64,000 bases of DNA from positions 1 to 64,000 of the forward strand of contig JAJTEW010000007.1 of NCBI GenBank assembly GCA_021299875.1, read 5' to 3'. The position numbers and the translations under genes were made by a program. The DNA comes from Comamonadaceae bacterium (GTDB lineage Bacteria > Pseudomonadota > Gammaproteobacteria > Burkholderiales > Burkholderiaceae_C). Of this stretch, positions 27,944-36,931 are shown piece by piece (the stretch's first letter is position 1; each line of letters begins with the position of its first letter). The notes beneath the pieces were generated by a model. The model searched no databases. It saw only the letters and a program-made list of their open reading frames with translations, and was not told the DNA's origin.

Positions 27944-28582
27944 TCAGCGGCTGTGTGCGAAAAAGTGCGCCAAGTCCTTGAGCTGCGCGTCGTTGATGCC
28001 ATACAAAGCCGCGGCCATCACTGTGTCTCGGCCAGGGCCGGGTTTGTCGCGGTATTCCTTCATCACATCCAACAAAAACTGTTCTTGTTGGCTGGCCAAC
28101 CGGGGGACCTGGTCACGGCCTTGGTACTGTGGCAAATGGCAGGTGCCACACAAAGCCGACTTCGCCAGCTCTCGGCCACGCTCCAGGCTGGCCTTGTCCA
28201 TACGGCCCTTGGCCGCGGGGGGTGCCACTTGCGCAGAAAAATAGGTGGCGAGCGTCACCAATTCCGCATCCGAGACCCCGTCAAGCGAGCCTTTCATGGC
28301 CGGCACATCCCGCAAGCCTTCCCGAATCAGCACCAATTGGTTTTCGATGAAGGTTTTGGGCTGCGCTGCCAGCGAAGGGATGCTGGGAATTTGCGACACA
28401 CCTTGGGCACCGTGACAGGCCACACACTGTGCGGCCCGCTCTGGCGCTGGGATGTTGGCATTGACTTGGGCTGTGCCTTTGAAGACGGTCTGGGCCAGCG
28501 CGTGGGGCGTGGCCCAGACGCTGACCCCGATCAGGGTCGCTAAAACCCCTGCTCTCAATGGACGGCCATCAGGGCTTGGCAT
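27944..28582 (-). CDS. Diheme cytochrome c
   Basis: About 212 residues with an export signal (hydrophobic residues 11-29, AxA before QTV) and two heme c sites, CVACH (residues 53-57) and CGTCH in the second half, each followed by a methionine that could be the sixth ligand. It is a periplasmic c4/c555-type electron carrier. I used the ATG at 28582, which overlaps the 3' end of the dehydrogenase-like gene by 14 bases; a longer frame adds 18 non-signal residues. The coupling indicates it is the electron acceptor of that protein. Confidence 0.9.
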   Translation of the reverse strand: MPSPDGRPLRAGVLATLIGVSVWATPHALAQTVFKGTAQVNANIPAPERAAQCVACHGAQGVSQIPSIPSLAAQPKTFIENQLVLIREGLRDVPAMKGSLDGVSDAELVTLATYFSAQVAPPAAKGRMDKASLERGRELAKSALCGTCHLPQYQGRDQVPRLASQQEQFLLDVMKEYRDKPGPGRDTVMAAALYGINDAQLKDLAHFFAHSR

Positions 28583-29780
28583 ACGAGATGCGGTAGATGG
28601 CGCCCAGTTGCTCGTCAGAGACCAGCATCGAACCATCGGGCATCTGCAACATGTAAGCGGGGCGACCCCAGAAGCTGTTGTCTGCGTCGTCTTTGAAGCC
28701 GGTCAAGAAAGGCGAGACCTTGGCGCTCTTGCCTTCGGCATCGGTGTTGACCACGACCACGTCAAAGCCCAATTTCTTGGTGCGGTTCCAAGAACCTTTG
28801 CGTGCCACAAACATCATGTTTTTGTATTCTGCAGGGAACATGTTGCCGGTGTAGAAGGTCACACCCATCACCGCAGCGTGGGGGCCCATGTTGGCCACAG
28901 GCAATGTCACGCCATCGCAAGGCTTGTCTTTCTTGATGTCGCGGTCGACCACACCGGTGGCGTGGCAATAGGGGAAGCCGAAATTCAAGCCTGTTTTGGA
29001 CATGCGGTTGAGTTCGTCATCGGGGGTGTCATCGCCCATCCAGTCCCGGCCGTGGTCGCTGAACCACAACTCTTTGGTGACGGGGTGCCAGTCAAAACCG
29101 ACGGTGTTGCGCACGCCTGTGGCGATCACTTCCATGCCGGAGCCATCCGCGTTGTAGCGGCGAATTTGGGCGTATTCAGCGCCGGGCTCGCAGATGTTGC
29201 AAGGCGCACCAAACGGCACATACAGCTTGCCATCGGGGCCGAAGCTCAGGTATTTCCAGTTGTGGTGCTGCAGGGGCGGCAGCTTGAAGGCGGCTGTCAT
29301 GTCCACCGGCTGGGCGTTGGGGTTGGCTTCGATGCCGTCGTAGCGCAACACTTTGTCGATGGCCATGACATACAAAGAACCTTTGTGCATGGTGACAGCA
29401 GGCTGGTTCAGCTTGTCGACCAGGATGCGGCTGCTGCGCTCTTTGCCGTTGTCGCTGATTTCATAAACACGGCCCAGACCGCGTGTGCCTGCATAAACCT
29501 TGCCGCCTTCGCCCCGGCTCATGGCCCTGACGCCAGGGGTGCCGGTGGACCAGATTTCAATCTTGAAGCCTGGTGGCAGTTTCAGCTTGTTCAAAGGGAT
29601 GTCGGCTGCTGGCGTGACGGTGAGCTTGCCCGCCAAAGGGGCCAGGGTGGAGTTGGCCATCTCTGCAGGCATGCCTTGTTTCCATGCCGGAGGCGGCGCG
29701 GCGGGGGCGGCTGTTTGGGCCATGGTTTGGCCGATACCGAGAGACAAAACAGCGGCGCAAACTGCAATTTTCTTGAACAT
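28569..29780 (-). CDS. Periplasmic sorbosone/glucose dehydrogenase-like beta-propeller (PQQ-type)
   Basis: A 403-residue exported protein (signal peptide ending TMAQ) of the soluble quinoprotein glucose/L-sorbosone dehydrogenase family. Propeller signatures include LKLPPGFKIEIWS, GTRGLGRVYEI, ATGVRNTVGFDWHPVTKELWFSDHGRDWMGDDTPDDELN and GRPAYMLQMPDGSMLVSDEQLGAIYRI. Members oxidise sugars or aldehydes with PQQ in the periplasm. Four cysteines (CNIC, FPYCHA, KPCDG) may form disulfides. The start is the ATG at 29780, with AGGAGC seven bases upstream; that ribosome binding site lies inside a hairpin. The overlapping cytochrome c gene is the probable redox partner. No PQQ synthesis genes are in the window. 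Confidence 0.88.
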   Translation of the reverse strand: MFKKIAVCAAVLSLGIGQTMAQTAAPAAPPPAWKQGMPAEMANSTLAPLAGKLTVTPAADIPLNKLKLPPGFKIEIWSTGTPGVRAMSRGEGGKVYAGTRGLGRVYEISDNGKERSSRILVDKLNQPAVTMHKGSLYVMAIDKVLRYDGIEANPNAQPVDMTAAFKLPPLQHHNWKYLSFGPDGKLYVPFGAPCNICEPGAEYAQIRRYNADGSGMEVIATGVRNTVGFDWHPVTKELWFSDHGRDWMGDDTPDDELNRMSKTGLNFGFPYCHATGVVDRDIKKDKPCDGVTLPVANMGPHAAVMGVTFYTGNMFPAEYKNMMFVARKGSWNRTKKLGFDVVVVNTDAEGKSAKVSPFLTGFKDDADNSFWGRPAYMLQMPDGSMLVSDEQLGAIYRISYAKP

Positions 29781-29781
29781 C

Positions 29782-29822
29782 AAAAAAGCTCCTGAAAAGT
29801 TGACAAAAGATCTTTCAGGAGC
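29782..29822 (-). promoter_or_regulatory. Hairpin with T-run sequestering the dehydrogenase ribosome binding site
   Basis: On the minus strand GCTCCTGAAA (29822-29813) and TTTCAGGAGC (29797-29788) are perfect ten-base inverted repeats separated by 15 bases, followed by TTTTTTG and then the ATG at 29780. The AGGAGC of the second arm is the Shine-Dalgarno sequence. The layout is that of an intrinsic terminator or a translational block placed just before the gene. Confidence 0.7.
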
Positions 29823-29907
29823 GTAGCGGCGTCAAATCCCCATGCGTACAGGGTTATTGCTGAGGACAATGGGTTTGGCGTCGCACAAATGACAAGGCCG
29901 GGCGCAT

Positions 29908-30615
29908 TTAAAAAAAGGCGGTGCGCAACCCCTGCAAGTCCAGAATTCGCAGGCCGCCGTACTCCACACGGATCAGTTGGCGTGCTTCAAGCACCCGCAG
30001 GGCCTCGTTCACGCGCTGGCGCGACAGGCCCACCAGGTAAGCCAGTTCTTGTTGGGTGATGCGCAGCACTTCGCCCACACCCGAGAACAAAACCGGGTTG
30101 AACAGCGCGGCCAAGTGCCGGGCCAGGCGCAGTTCGGGGTTGGTCATGCGGTCCATTTCTCGCGCTGCAATGAACTGGCCCAAACGCTCATTGAGTTGCT
30201 GCATGATGAAGCGGTTGAAACCCAAGGAGTGATCGATCAGCCAGTGGAAGGTGTCGACGGGCATGCCAGCGACCAAGCTGGGCCGCAGCGCTTGGATGTT
30301 GTAGCGGTAGATCTCGCGCTTGATGGCTGTGCCTTCGCCAAACCATCCGCCGGGTGGTATGCCCGTGAAGGTCATGGTTTGGCCGCTTTCGCTGTCGGTG
30401 CTCATTTTCAACAAGCCCGACAGCACGCCAAACCAATACGTCACCGGTTTGCCTATTCGGCACACATGGTCGCCTGTCAGCAGATCACTGACCACCAATT
30501 GTGGTGCGATCCGTTGCCTTTCATCGGCTTGCAGCAGGCGCAGCCAAGGAATGTCATTCAATTCGGCCAAGGTCAAAGGACGGCGGCGCTGGTGGACGGA
30601 GTTTTCTTTGACCAT
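29908..30615 (-). CDS. Crp/Fnr-family transcriptional regulator
   Basis: A 235-residue regulator with an N-terminal cyclic-nucleotide-binding-like domain (about residues 20-140, including the CxxGxP-like VCRIGKPVTYWFGVLSG and GGWFGEGTAIK) and a C-terminal winged helix with recognition helix SRQRVNEALRVLEARQLI. There is no four-cysteine FNR cluster motif, so it is not a classical oxygen sensor. It is divergent from the acyl-CoA ligase/LIV transporter operon, with an inverted repeat between them, and is the likely regulator of that operon. I used the ATG at 30615; the frame is open further upstream across the intergenic region. Confidence 0.9.
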   Translation of the reverse strand: MVKENSVHQRRRPLTLAELNDIPWLRLLQADERQRIAPQLVVSDLLTGDHVCRIGKPVTYWFGVLSGLLKMSTDSESGQTMTFTGIPPGGWFGEGTAIKREIYRYNIQALRPSLVAGMPVDTFHWLIDHSLGFNRFIMQQLNERLGQFIAAREMDRMTNPELRLARHLAALFNPVLFSGVGEVLRITQQELAYLVGLSRQRVNEALRVLEARQLIRVEYGGLRILDLQGLRTAFF

Positions 30616-30670
30616 GTGGGGCTTACGAATTGTCAGTTTGCAGACAGATGGGCTAAGGGTCTTCCCTGAA

Positions 30671-30714
30671 TTGTCGTCCAAACGACAACTTGACGTCAAA
30701 TGACTCCCTAGGAT
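30671..30714 (+). promoter_or_regulatory. Candidate Crp-type operator and promoter of the ligase/LIV operon
   Basis: TTGTCGT (30671-30677) and ACGACAA (30682-30688) form a perfect inverted repeat with a four-base spacer; written TGTCG-N6-CGACA it has the geometry of Crp sites. A -10-like TAGGAT at 30709-30714 would place the start point near 30721, and the repeat is then centred at -41.5, the class II activator position. Next to it is a ten-base palindrome TTGACGTCAA (30690-30699). Confidence 0.6.
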
Positions 30715-30771
30715 CCACCCAAGTTTGAGTCGCACTGCACTCAACGCACCGTTATGGAGACAGGTCAGGTC

Positions 30772-32718
30772 ATGCAAACAACGTTCATCCGTTTGATGCT
30801 CAGGCATGCTGCCGAGCGCCCCTTGGCACCGGCTTTGCGCGAAAAAATTTATGGCATCTGGCAGCCCACCAGTTGGGCAGACTTGGCTGTTTTGGTGAAG
30901 TCTTTGGCCTGTGGCTTGCACCAAGCGGGTCTGCAGCGGGGTGAGCACCTGATTGTGGTGGGCTCCAACCGCCCCCGCCTGTATGCCACCATGCTCGCTG
31001 CGCAGTCTTTGGGTGCGATTCCAGTGCCTTTGTACCAAGATGCGGCAGCTGCCGAGTGCGTCTTTCCCGTCACCAATGCCGAGGTGCGTTTTGCGGTGGT
31101 GGAAGACCAAGAGCAGGTCGACAAGATGCTCGAAGTGCGCGAACAGTGCCCCCAGTTGGCGCACATCTTTTATGACAACCCGCGCGGTTTGCGCAAGTAC
31201 ACCGAAGACGGTCTCGGTTCATTGGACGAATTGATTGCGGCTGGTGCGGTGTTTGCCCAGCAGCATCCCCAGTTTTTTAATGAAGAGGCAGACAAGGCCA
31301 ACACCGCCGATGTGGCGGCCATGTTCTTCACGTCGGGCACCACCGGCAACCCCAAGGGCGTGGTGCACACGCACGGCTCCTTGATCGACCGCGCACAAGC
31401 CGGTGCCGAGTTCGACAAGCTGACCAACACCGAAGACGTGTTGGCCTACATGCCGCCCGCCTGGATTGGGCAAAACATCTTCAGCTACGCCCAGTGGCTG
31501 GTGTGTGGCTATGTGGTCAATTGTCCTGAGTCAACGGCCACTGTGACCATCGACCTGAAAGAAATCGGCCCCACGTATTACTTCGCCCCGCCCCGCGTGT
31601 TTGAGGGCATGCTGACCAGCGTGATGATCCGCATGGAAGACGCGGGCAACTTCAAGCGCAAGCTCTTTGCTTACTTCATGGATGTGGCCAAAAAAGTGGG
31701 CCCCGCCTTGATGGATGGCCAGTCGGTGGGTTTCATGGACCGAATGGTGTATGGCTTGGGCAACCTCATGGTGTATGGCCCATTGCGCAACAACATGGGT
31801 TTCAGCCGCGTGCGCGTAGCCTACACCGCGGGCGAAGCCATTGGCCCCGATTTGTTCACCTTTTTCCGATCCATCGGTGTGAACATCAAGCAGCTGTACG
31901 GCTCGACCGAGACCGCCGTGTTTGTGTGCTTGCAGCCCGACCACGAAGCGCGCGCCGACACCGTGGGTGTGCCTTGCAAAGGGGTTCAGATCAAGGTGGC
32001 CGATAACGGCGAAATCCTGGTCAAGTCGCCAGGCTTGCTCAAGGGCTACTACAAAAACCAGAAGGCCACCGACGAGGTGTTGACCGCTGACGGCTGGTAC
32101 CACACCAGCGATGCGGGCTTCATCGACAGCCATGGCCACCTGAAGATCATCGACCGTGTGAAAGACGTGGGCCGCATTCAAGGCGGCGCCAACGACGGTG
32201 CGATGTTTGCGCCCAAATACGTTGAAAACAAACTCAAGTTTTTCCCCTTCATCAAAGAGGTGGTGGCTTACGGCGACCAGCGCGAAAAAGTCTGTGTCAT
32301 GCTCAACATCGACTTTGATGCCGTGGGCAACTGGGCCGAGCGCCGCAACCTGTCTTATGCGGGTTACACCGATCTGGCGCAAAAGCCTGAGGTGTATCAG
32401 CTCATCCAAGATTGCGTGGAAAAGGTCAATGCCGATCTGGCCGAAGACGCTTTGCTGGCGGGCAGCCAGGTTTCGCGCTTTTTGGTCTTGCACAAAGAGC
32501 TGGATGCCGATGACGGCGAGTTGACCCGCACCAACAAAGTCCGCCGTGGCTTCATTGCCGACAAATACAAACCGCTGGTCGATGGCCTGTACGAAGGCAA
32601 AGCCGAACAGTTCATCGAGACGGTGGTCAAGTTTGAAGACGGCCGCACCGGCAGCGTCAACGCCACGCTCAAAATTTCCGACGCCAAAACATTCACACCC
32701 GTGAAGGCAGCAGCATGA
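30772..32718 (+). CDS. Long-chain-type acyl-CoA synthetase (AMP-forming)
   Basis: About 648 residues of the ANL superfamily. The P-loop FFTSGTTGNPKGVVHTHG, the A5-type QLYGSTETAVF, and the A8-type DGWYHTSDAGFIDSHGHLKIIDRVKDVGRIQGG are intact, and RTNKVRRGFI carries a C-terminal lysine. The long C-terminal domain resembles FAA1/FadD15-like enzymes, which activate fatty or aromatic acids to CoA thioesters. It is the first gene of an operon with LIV-type transporter genes, and overlaps livG by four bases, so it probably activates the imported acid. ATG at 30772 follows GGAGAC; ATG at 30754 is the alternative start. Confidence 0.9.
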   Translation: MQTTFIRLMLRHAAERPLAPALREKIYGIWQPTSWADLAVLVKSLACGLHQAGLQRGEHLIVVGSNRPRLYATMLAAQSLGAIPVPLYQDAAAAECVFPVTNAEVRFAVVEDQEQVDKMLEVREQCPQLAHIFYDNPRGLRKYTEDGLGSLDELIAAGAVFAQQHPQFFNEEADKANTADVAAMFFTSGTTGNPKGVVHTHGSLIDRAQAGAEFDKLTNTEDVLAYMPPAWIGQNIFSYAQWLVCGYVVNCPESTATVTIDLKEIGPTYYFAPPRVFEGMLTSVMIRMEDAGNFKRKLFAYFMDVAKKVGPALMDGQSVGFMDRMVYGLGNLMVYGPLRNNMGFSRVRVAYTAGEAIGPDLFTFFRSIGVNIKQLYGSTETAVFVCLQPDHEARADTVGVPCKGVQIKVADNGEILVKSPGLLKGYYKNQKATDEVLTADGWYHTSDAGFIDSHGHLKIIDRVKDVGRIQGGANDGAMFAPKYVENKLKFFPFIKEVVAYGDQREKVCVMLNIDFDAVGNWAERRNLSYAGYTDLAQKPEVYQLIQDCVEKVNADLAEDALLAGSQVSRFLVLHKELDADDGELTRTNKVRRGFIADKYKPLVDGLYEGKAEQFIETVVKFEDGRTGSVNATLKISDAKTFTPVKAAA

Positions 32719-33497
32719 CCAAGAAAATCGGCGACGTCATTCTGGACGTCAACAACATCAGTTTGCGTTTCGGTGGTGTGAAGGCGCTGACCGACATCTC
32801 TTTCAATGTGCGCGAGCACGAAGTGCGCGCGATCATCGGCCCCAACGGCGCGGGCAAAAGCTCGATGCTCAATTGCATCAACGGTGTGTACACCCCGCAA
32901 GAGGGCAGCATCACGTTTCAGGGCCAAACGTTTGACCACATGAACAGCCGCCAGGTGGCCGAGATGGGCATTGCCCGCACCTTCCAAAACTTGGCTTTGT
33001 TCAAGGGCATGAGCGTGATCGACAACATCATGACCGGCCGCAACCTGCACATCAAGAGCAATCTCTTCATGCAAGCCTTGCGCATAGGTCCTGCCCAGCG
33101 TGAGGAGGAAACGCACCGCGAGTTTGTCGAGCACATCATCGATTTCCTGGAGATTCAGGCGTTCCGTAAAACACCTGTCGGCCAGCTGCCTTATGGCTTG
33201 CAAAAGCGGGTGGACCTGGGCCGCGCTTTGGCCATGGAGCCCAAGGTGCTCTTGCTCGATGAGCCTATGGCCGGTATGAACATGGAAGAAAAGCAGGACA
33301 TGTGCCGCTTCATCTTGGATGTGAACGACGAGTTTGGCACCACCATCGTGTTGATCGAGCACGACATGGGTGTGGTGATGGACATTTCGGACCGTGTGGT
33401 GGTGCTCGATTACGGTAAAAAAATCGGCGACGGGACTCCCGAAGAAGTGCGCAACAACGAAGACGTGATCAGTGCCTATCTGGGCACCAGCCACTAA
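32715..33497 (+). CDS. livG: LIV-type ABC transporter ATP-binding protein LivG
   Basis: A 260-residue ATPase with Walker A GPNGAGKSSMLNCING, signature-region LPYGLQKRVDLGRALAMEPKVLLLDEP (Walker B at its end) and the D-loop AGMNMEEK. LivG-type proteins pair with LivF under the LivHM permease. Usually the signature starts LSGG; here it is LPYG, as is common in the HAAT family LivG of Burkholderiales. ATGA overlap with the ligase gene indicates coupled translation. Confidence 0.93.
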   Translation: MTKKIGDVILDVNNISLRFGGVKALTDISFNVREHEVRAIIGPNGAGKSSMLNCINGVYTPQEGSITFQGQTFDHMNSRQVAEMGIARTFQNLALFKGMSVIDNIMTGRNLHIKSNLFMQALRIGPAQREEETHREFVEHIIDFLEIQAFRKTPVGQLPYGLQKRVDLGRALAMEPKVLLLDEPMAGMNMEEKQDMCRFILDVNDEFGTTIVLIEHDMGVVMDISDRVVVLDYGKKIGDGTPEEVRNNEDVISAYLGTSH

Positions 33498-33509
33498 GGA
33501 GAACAAGAC

Positions 33510-34439
33510 ATGGCATTTTTTCTAGAAGCCCTTTTTGGCGGCCTCATGGCCGGCATGCTTTATTCCTTGGTGGCACTGGGTTTTGTACTGATTTTCAAGG
33601 CCTCAGGCGTGTTCAATTTCGCCCAAGGCGCGATGGTGCTGTTTGCCGCCTTGGCCATGGCCCGTTTTTCGGAGTGGGTCCCAGGCTGGCTGGGCATCGA
33701 AGACAAGTTCTTGGGCAATCTGATCGCTTTTGTGCTGGCTGCAGTCATCATGTTTGTGTTGGCCTGGCTCATCGAGCGCTTGGTCCTGCGCCACCTGGTC
33801 AACCAAGAGGGCGTGACTTTGCTGATGGCCACTTTGGGCATCACCTACTTTTTGGACGGTTTGGGTCAGACCATTTTCGGCAGCGACATCTACAAGATCG
33901 ATGTGGGCATGCCCAAAGATCCCGTGTTCTTGTTTGACTCGGTCTTCCCTGGCGGCGTGCTCGTCAACCTCGAAGACGTCTATGCCGCCTGCATCGCCGC
34001 ATTGATGGTGGTGGTCTTGTCTTTGTTCTTTCAAAAGACCGGCACGGGGCGGGCCCTGCGTGCGGTGGCCGATGACCACCAGGCGGCACAGTCGATCGGT
34101 ATTCCGCTCAACCGCATTTGGGTCATTGTCTGGTTTGTGGCCGGCATCACCGCCTTGGTGGCCGGCATCATTTGGGGCTCCAAGATGGGCGTGCAGTTTT
34201 CTCTGACCACAGTGGCTTTGCGTGCTTTGCCAGTGATCATTTTGGGCGGCTTGACTTCTGTGCCAGGTGCCATCATCGGCGGTCTGATCATTGGGGTGGG
34301 TGAGAAATTGTCCGAGGTTTACCTGGGCCCCTACGTGGGCGGCGGCATTGAAATCTGGTTCGCTTATGTGCTGGCGCTGGTGTTCTTGCTGTTCCGTCCG
34401 CAAGGTTTGTTCGGCGAAAAAATCATCGACCGCGTGTAA
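33510..34439 (+). CDS. livH: LIV-type ABC transporter permease LivH
   Basis: A 309-residue membrane protein with about eight helices. The HAAT permease features are GLMAGMLYSLVALGFVLIFKASGVFNFAQGAMVLFAA at the N-terminus and GRALRAVADDHQAAQSIGIPLNRIWVIVWFVAG in the cytoplasmic EAA-like loop. AAGGAG lies upstream of its ATG, 12 bases after the livG stop. It forms the channel with LivM. Confidence 0.95.
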   Translation: MAFFLEALFGGLMAGMLYSLVALGFVLIFKASGVFNFAQGAMVLFAALAMARFSEWVPGWLGIEDKFLGNLIAFVLAAVIMFVLAWLIERLVLRHLVNQEGVTLLMATLGITYFLDGLGQTIFGSDIYKIDVGMPKDPVFLFDSVFPGGVLVNLEDVYAACIAALMVVVLSLFFQKTGTGRALRAVADDHQAAQSIGIPLNRIWVIVWFVAGITALVAGIIWGSKMGVQFSLTTVALRALPVIILGGLTSVPGAIIGGLIIGVGEKLSEVYLGPYVGGGIEIWFAYVLALVFLLFRPQGLFGEKIIDRV

Positions 34440-34451
34440 GGAGAGAAAAAC

Positions 34452-35528
34452 ATGTTTTACAGAGAAAACGGTCAATTCAAGACCTCCTACCGCAGCGACC
34501 AACAGATTTTTGCGATTGCGCAAGACCGCTGGGCTGTTTGGGCATTGATTGCCTTCGCGTTCGTTGGCGTGCCCCTGTTGGCCGACGAGTACATGTTCCG
34601 CGCCATCTTGATCCCCTTCCTGATCCTGGCCTTGGCCGCATTGGGGGTCAACATCTTGGTGGGTTATTGCGGACAGATTTCGCTGGGTTCGGGTGCCTTC
34701 ATGGCGGTGGGCGCCTACATGGCCTACAACACCTATGTGCGCATTGACGGCATGCCCTTGATCGTGGCCTTGTTGGCTGGCGGTTTCTTTGCCACGGTGG
34801 TGGGCATGTTTTTTGGTATCCCCAGCTTGCGGGTCAAAGGCCTGTATTTGGCTGTGGCGACTTTGGCGGCGCAGTTTTTCTGCGATTGGGCGTTCTTGCG
34901 TGTGGGCTGGTTCACCAACAACTCGGCATCAGGCTCCGTCAACGTGTCCAACCTGAGCCTGATGGGCTGGACGATCAACGCGCCCGTCGAGAAGTACCTC
35001 TTTTGTTTGGCCTTTTTGGTGGTGTTTGGCTTGCTTGCCAAAAATTTGGTGCGCTCGGCCATTGGCCGCGAATGGATGGCCATTCGGGACATGGACGTGG
35101 CCGCTGCTGTGATCGGTATCCGTCCGGTCTACGCCAAGCTCAGTGCCTTTGCCGTCAGCTCTTTCATCATCGGCGTGGCCGGTGGCTTGTGGGGCTTTGT
35201 GCACCTGGGATCTTGGGAGCCTGCGGCTTTCTCAATTGACCGTTCGTTTCAGTTGTTGTTCATGGTCATCATCGGCGGCATGGGCTCCATCATGGGCAGC
35301 TTTTTTGGTGCGGCCTTCATTGTGATTTTGCCGATTTTCCTCAACCAGTTTTTGCCTTGGATGGGCAGTCTGGTGGGGGTCACCATCTCCACGGCCTTGG
35401 TGTCGCACGCCGAGTTCATGATTTTTGGCGCCTTGATCGTCTGGTTCTTGATTGTCGAGCCGCATGGTCTGGCCAAGTTGTGGTCGATCGCCAAGCAAAA
35501 GCTCCGGCTGTGGCCATTCCCTCACTGA
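34452..35528 (+). CDS. livM: LIV-type ABC transporter permease LivM
   Basis: A 358-residue permease with about ten helices. Recognisable blocks are NILVGYCGQISLGSGAFMAVGAYMAYN, GIPSLRVKGLYLAVATLAAQFF and the EAA-like loop IGREWMAIRDMDVAAAVIGIRPVYAKLSAF. AAGGAG is present upstream of the ATG. It is 12 bases after livH and 55 before the binding-protein gene. Confidence 0.95.
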   Translation: MFYRENGQFKTSYRSDQQIFAIAQDRWAVWALIAFAFVGVPLLADEYMFRAILIPFLILALAALGVNILVGYCGQISLGSGAFMAVGAYMAYNTYVRIDGMPLIVALLAGGFFATVVGMFFGIPSLRVKGLYLAVATLAAQFFCDWAFLRVGWFTNNSASGSVNVSNLSLMGWTINAPVEKYLFCLAFLVVFGLLAKNLVRSAIGREWMAIRDMDVAAAVIGIRPVYAKLSAFAVSSFIIGVAGGLWGFVHLGSWEPAAFSIDRSFQLLFMVIIGGMGSIMGSFFGAAFIVILPIFLNQFLPWMGSLVGVTISTALVSHAEFMIFGALIVWFLIVEPHGLAKLWSIAKQKLRLWPFPH

Positions 35529-35583
35529 TGTTCATTTTATTTTTTCCCAAGTGCTTCCACCTTTTTTTAACAGGAGACAAACC

Positions 35584-36921
35584 ATGAAGCTTCGTCAACT
35601 CGTCCTGGCCACCACCGTGGCTGCTGCCGGACTTGCCAGTGCGCTGGTCAGTACGGTCGCAACGGCTCAAACCAAAGAGCAGTTCTTCCCCGTGCTGGTC
35701 TACCGCACCGGTGCTTACGCGCCCAACGGCGTGCCGTTTGCCAACGGCTACGTCGATTACCTCAAGCTGGTCAATGCGCGCGGTGGCATCAACGGCGTGA
35801 AGCTCAGCTTTGAAGAGTGCGAAACCGGCTACGCCACCGACCGCGGTGTCGAGTGCTATGAGCGCCTCAAAGGCAAAAATGGCGGCGCCACCGTGTTCCA
35901 GCCACTGTCCACCGGCATCACGTTTGCTTTGACCGAAAAAGCCCCCATCGACAAGATCCCTTTGATCACTGCCGGTTACGGCCGCAGCGAATCGGCTGAC
36001 GGTGGCGTGTTCAAGTGGAACTTCCCGCTCGCAGGCACTTATTGGGTGGCTGGTGACGTGATCATCCAGGACATCGGCAAGAAGGCCGGCGGTGTCGACA
36101 AGCTCAAAGGCAAGCACATCGCTTTGGTCTACCACGACAGCCCCTTCGGCAAAGAAGCCATTCCCATCTTGCAAGAACGCGCAGCCATGCACGGCTTCAA
36201 GTTGAGCTTGTTGCCCGTGACCCACCCCGGCGTGGAGCAAAAATCCACTTGGTTGCAAATTCGCCGCGACCGTCCTGACTACGTGGTCAACTGGGGCTGG
36301 GGTGTGATGAACTCCACCCTGCTCAAGGAAGCCCAAGCCACCGGCTACCCCCGCGAAAACATCTGGGGCGTGTGGTGGGCCGGTGCCGAGCCTGATGTGA
36401 AAGACATCGGCATGGGAGCCAAGGGCTACAACGCCATCACCATGCAGCACGGCACCGAAAAGGGCTCTGCCATTGTGAAGGAAGTGCTGGACAAGTTGCA
36501 CGCCAAAGGCCAAGGCACAGGCCCTCGTGACGAAGTGGGTGAAGTGCTGTACATGCGCGGCTTGTTCAGCGCCATGTTCGCGGTCGAAGGCGTGCGCCAA
36601 GCCCAAGAGAAGTACGGCAAAGGCAAGGTCATGACCGGCGAGCAAGCGCGCTGGGGTTATGAAAACCTGAACCTGACCCAGCCCAAGCTGGATGCCCTGG
36701 GCTTCAAGGGCGTGCTGCGTCCTATTTCCACCTCGTGCGCCGACCACATGGGTGCCAACTGGGCCCGTATCCACACATGGGACGGCACCAAGTGGCAATT
36801 CAGCAGCGACTGGATGCAGGCCGATGAGCAGATCATCAAGCCCATGGTCAAAGCAGCTGCCGATAAGTACGCTGCCGAGAAAAAGATCACACGCCGCACC
36901 CCTGCGGATTGCCAGTCTTGA
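35584..36921 (+). CDS. LIV-type ABC transporter substrate-binding protein
   Basis: A 445-residue periplasmic binding protein (Peripla_BP_6 fold) with a signal peptide ending ATAQ. The mature start KEQFFPVLVYRTGAYAPNGVPFANGYVDYLKLVNARGGINGVKL is the ligand-domain opening typical of the family. It is longer than LivK of E. coli (about 370), and belongs to the subgroup found beside acyl-CoA ligases in Burkholderiales. The strong AGGAGA precedes the ATG at 35584. Two stem-loops follow the stop, which may stabilise the message so that more binding protein than transporter is made. The ligand is likely a carboxylic acid, but this is inferred from the neighbours. Confidence 0.9.
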   Translation: MKLRQLVLATTVAAAGLASALVSTVATAQTKEQFFPVLVYRTGAYAPNGVPFANGYVDYLKLVNARGGINGVKLSFEECETGYATDRGVECYERLKGKNGGATVFQPLSTGITFALTEKAPIDKIPLITAGYGRSESADGGVFKWNFPLAGTYWVAGDVIIQDIGKKAGGVDKLKGKHIALVYHDSPFGKEAIPILQERAAMHGFKLSLLPVTHPGVEQKSTWLQIRRDRPDYVVNWGWGVMNSTLLKEAQATGYPRENIWGVWWAGAEPDVKDIGMGAKGYNAITMQHGTEKGSAIVKEVLDKLHAKGQGTGPRDEVGEVLYMRGLFSAMFAVEGVRQAQEKYGKGKVMTGEQARWGYENLNLTQPKLDALGFKGVLRPISTSCADHMGANWARIHTWDGTKWQFSSDWMQADEQIIKPMVKAAADKYAAEKKITRRTPADCQS

Positions 36922-36931
36922 TCTGAGTCCT

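Noticed and set aside
30690-30699. TTGACGTCAA as a third LiuR operator.
   Set aside because: The half sites are fused, lacking the central six bases of the two operators near liuR, and it is next to an unrelated dyad and a different regulator.
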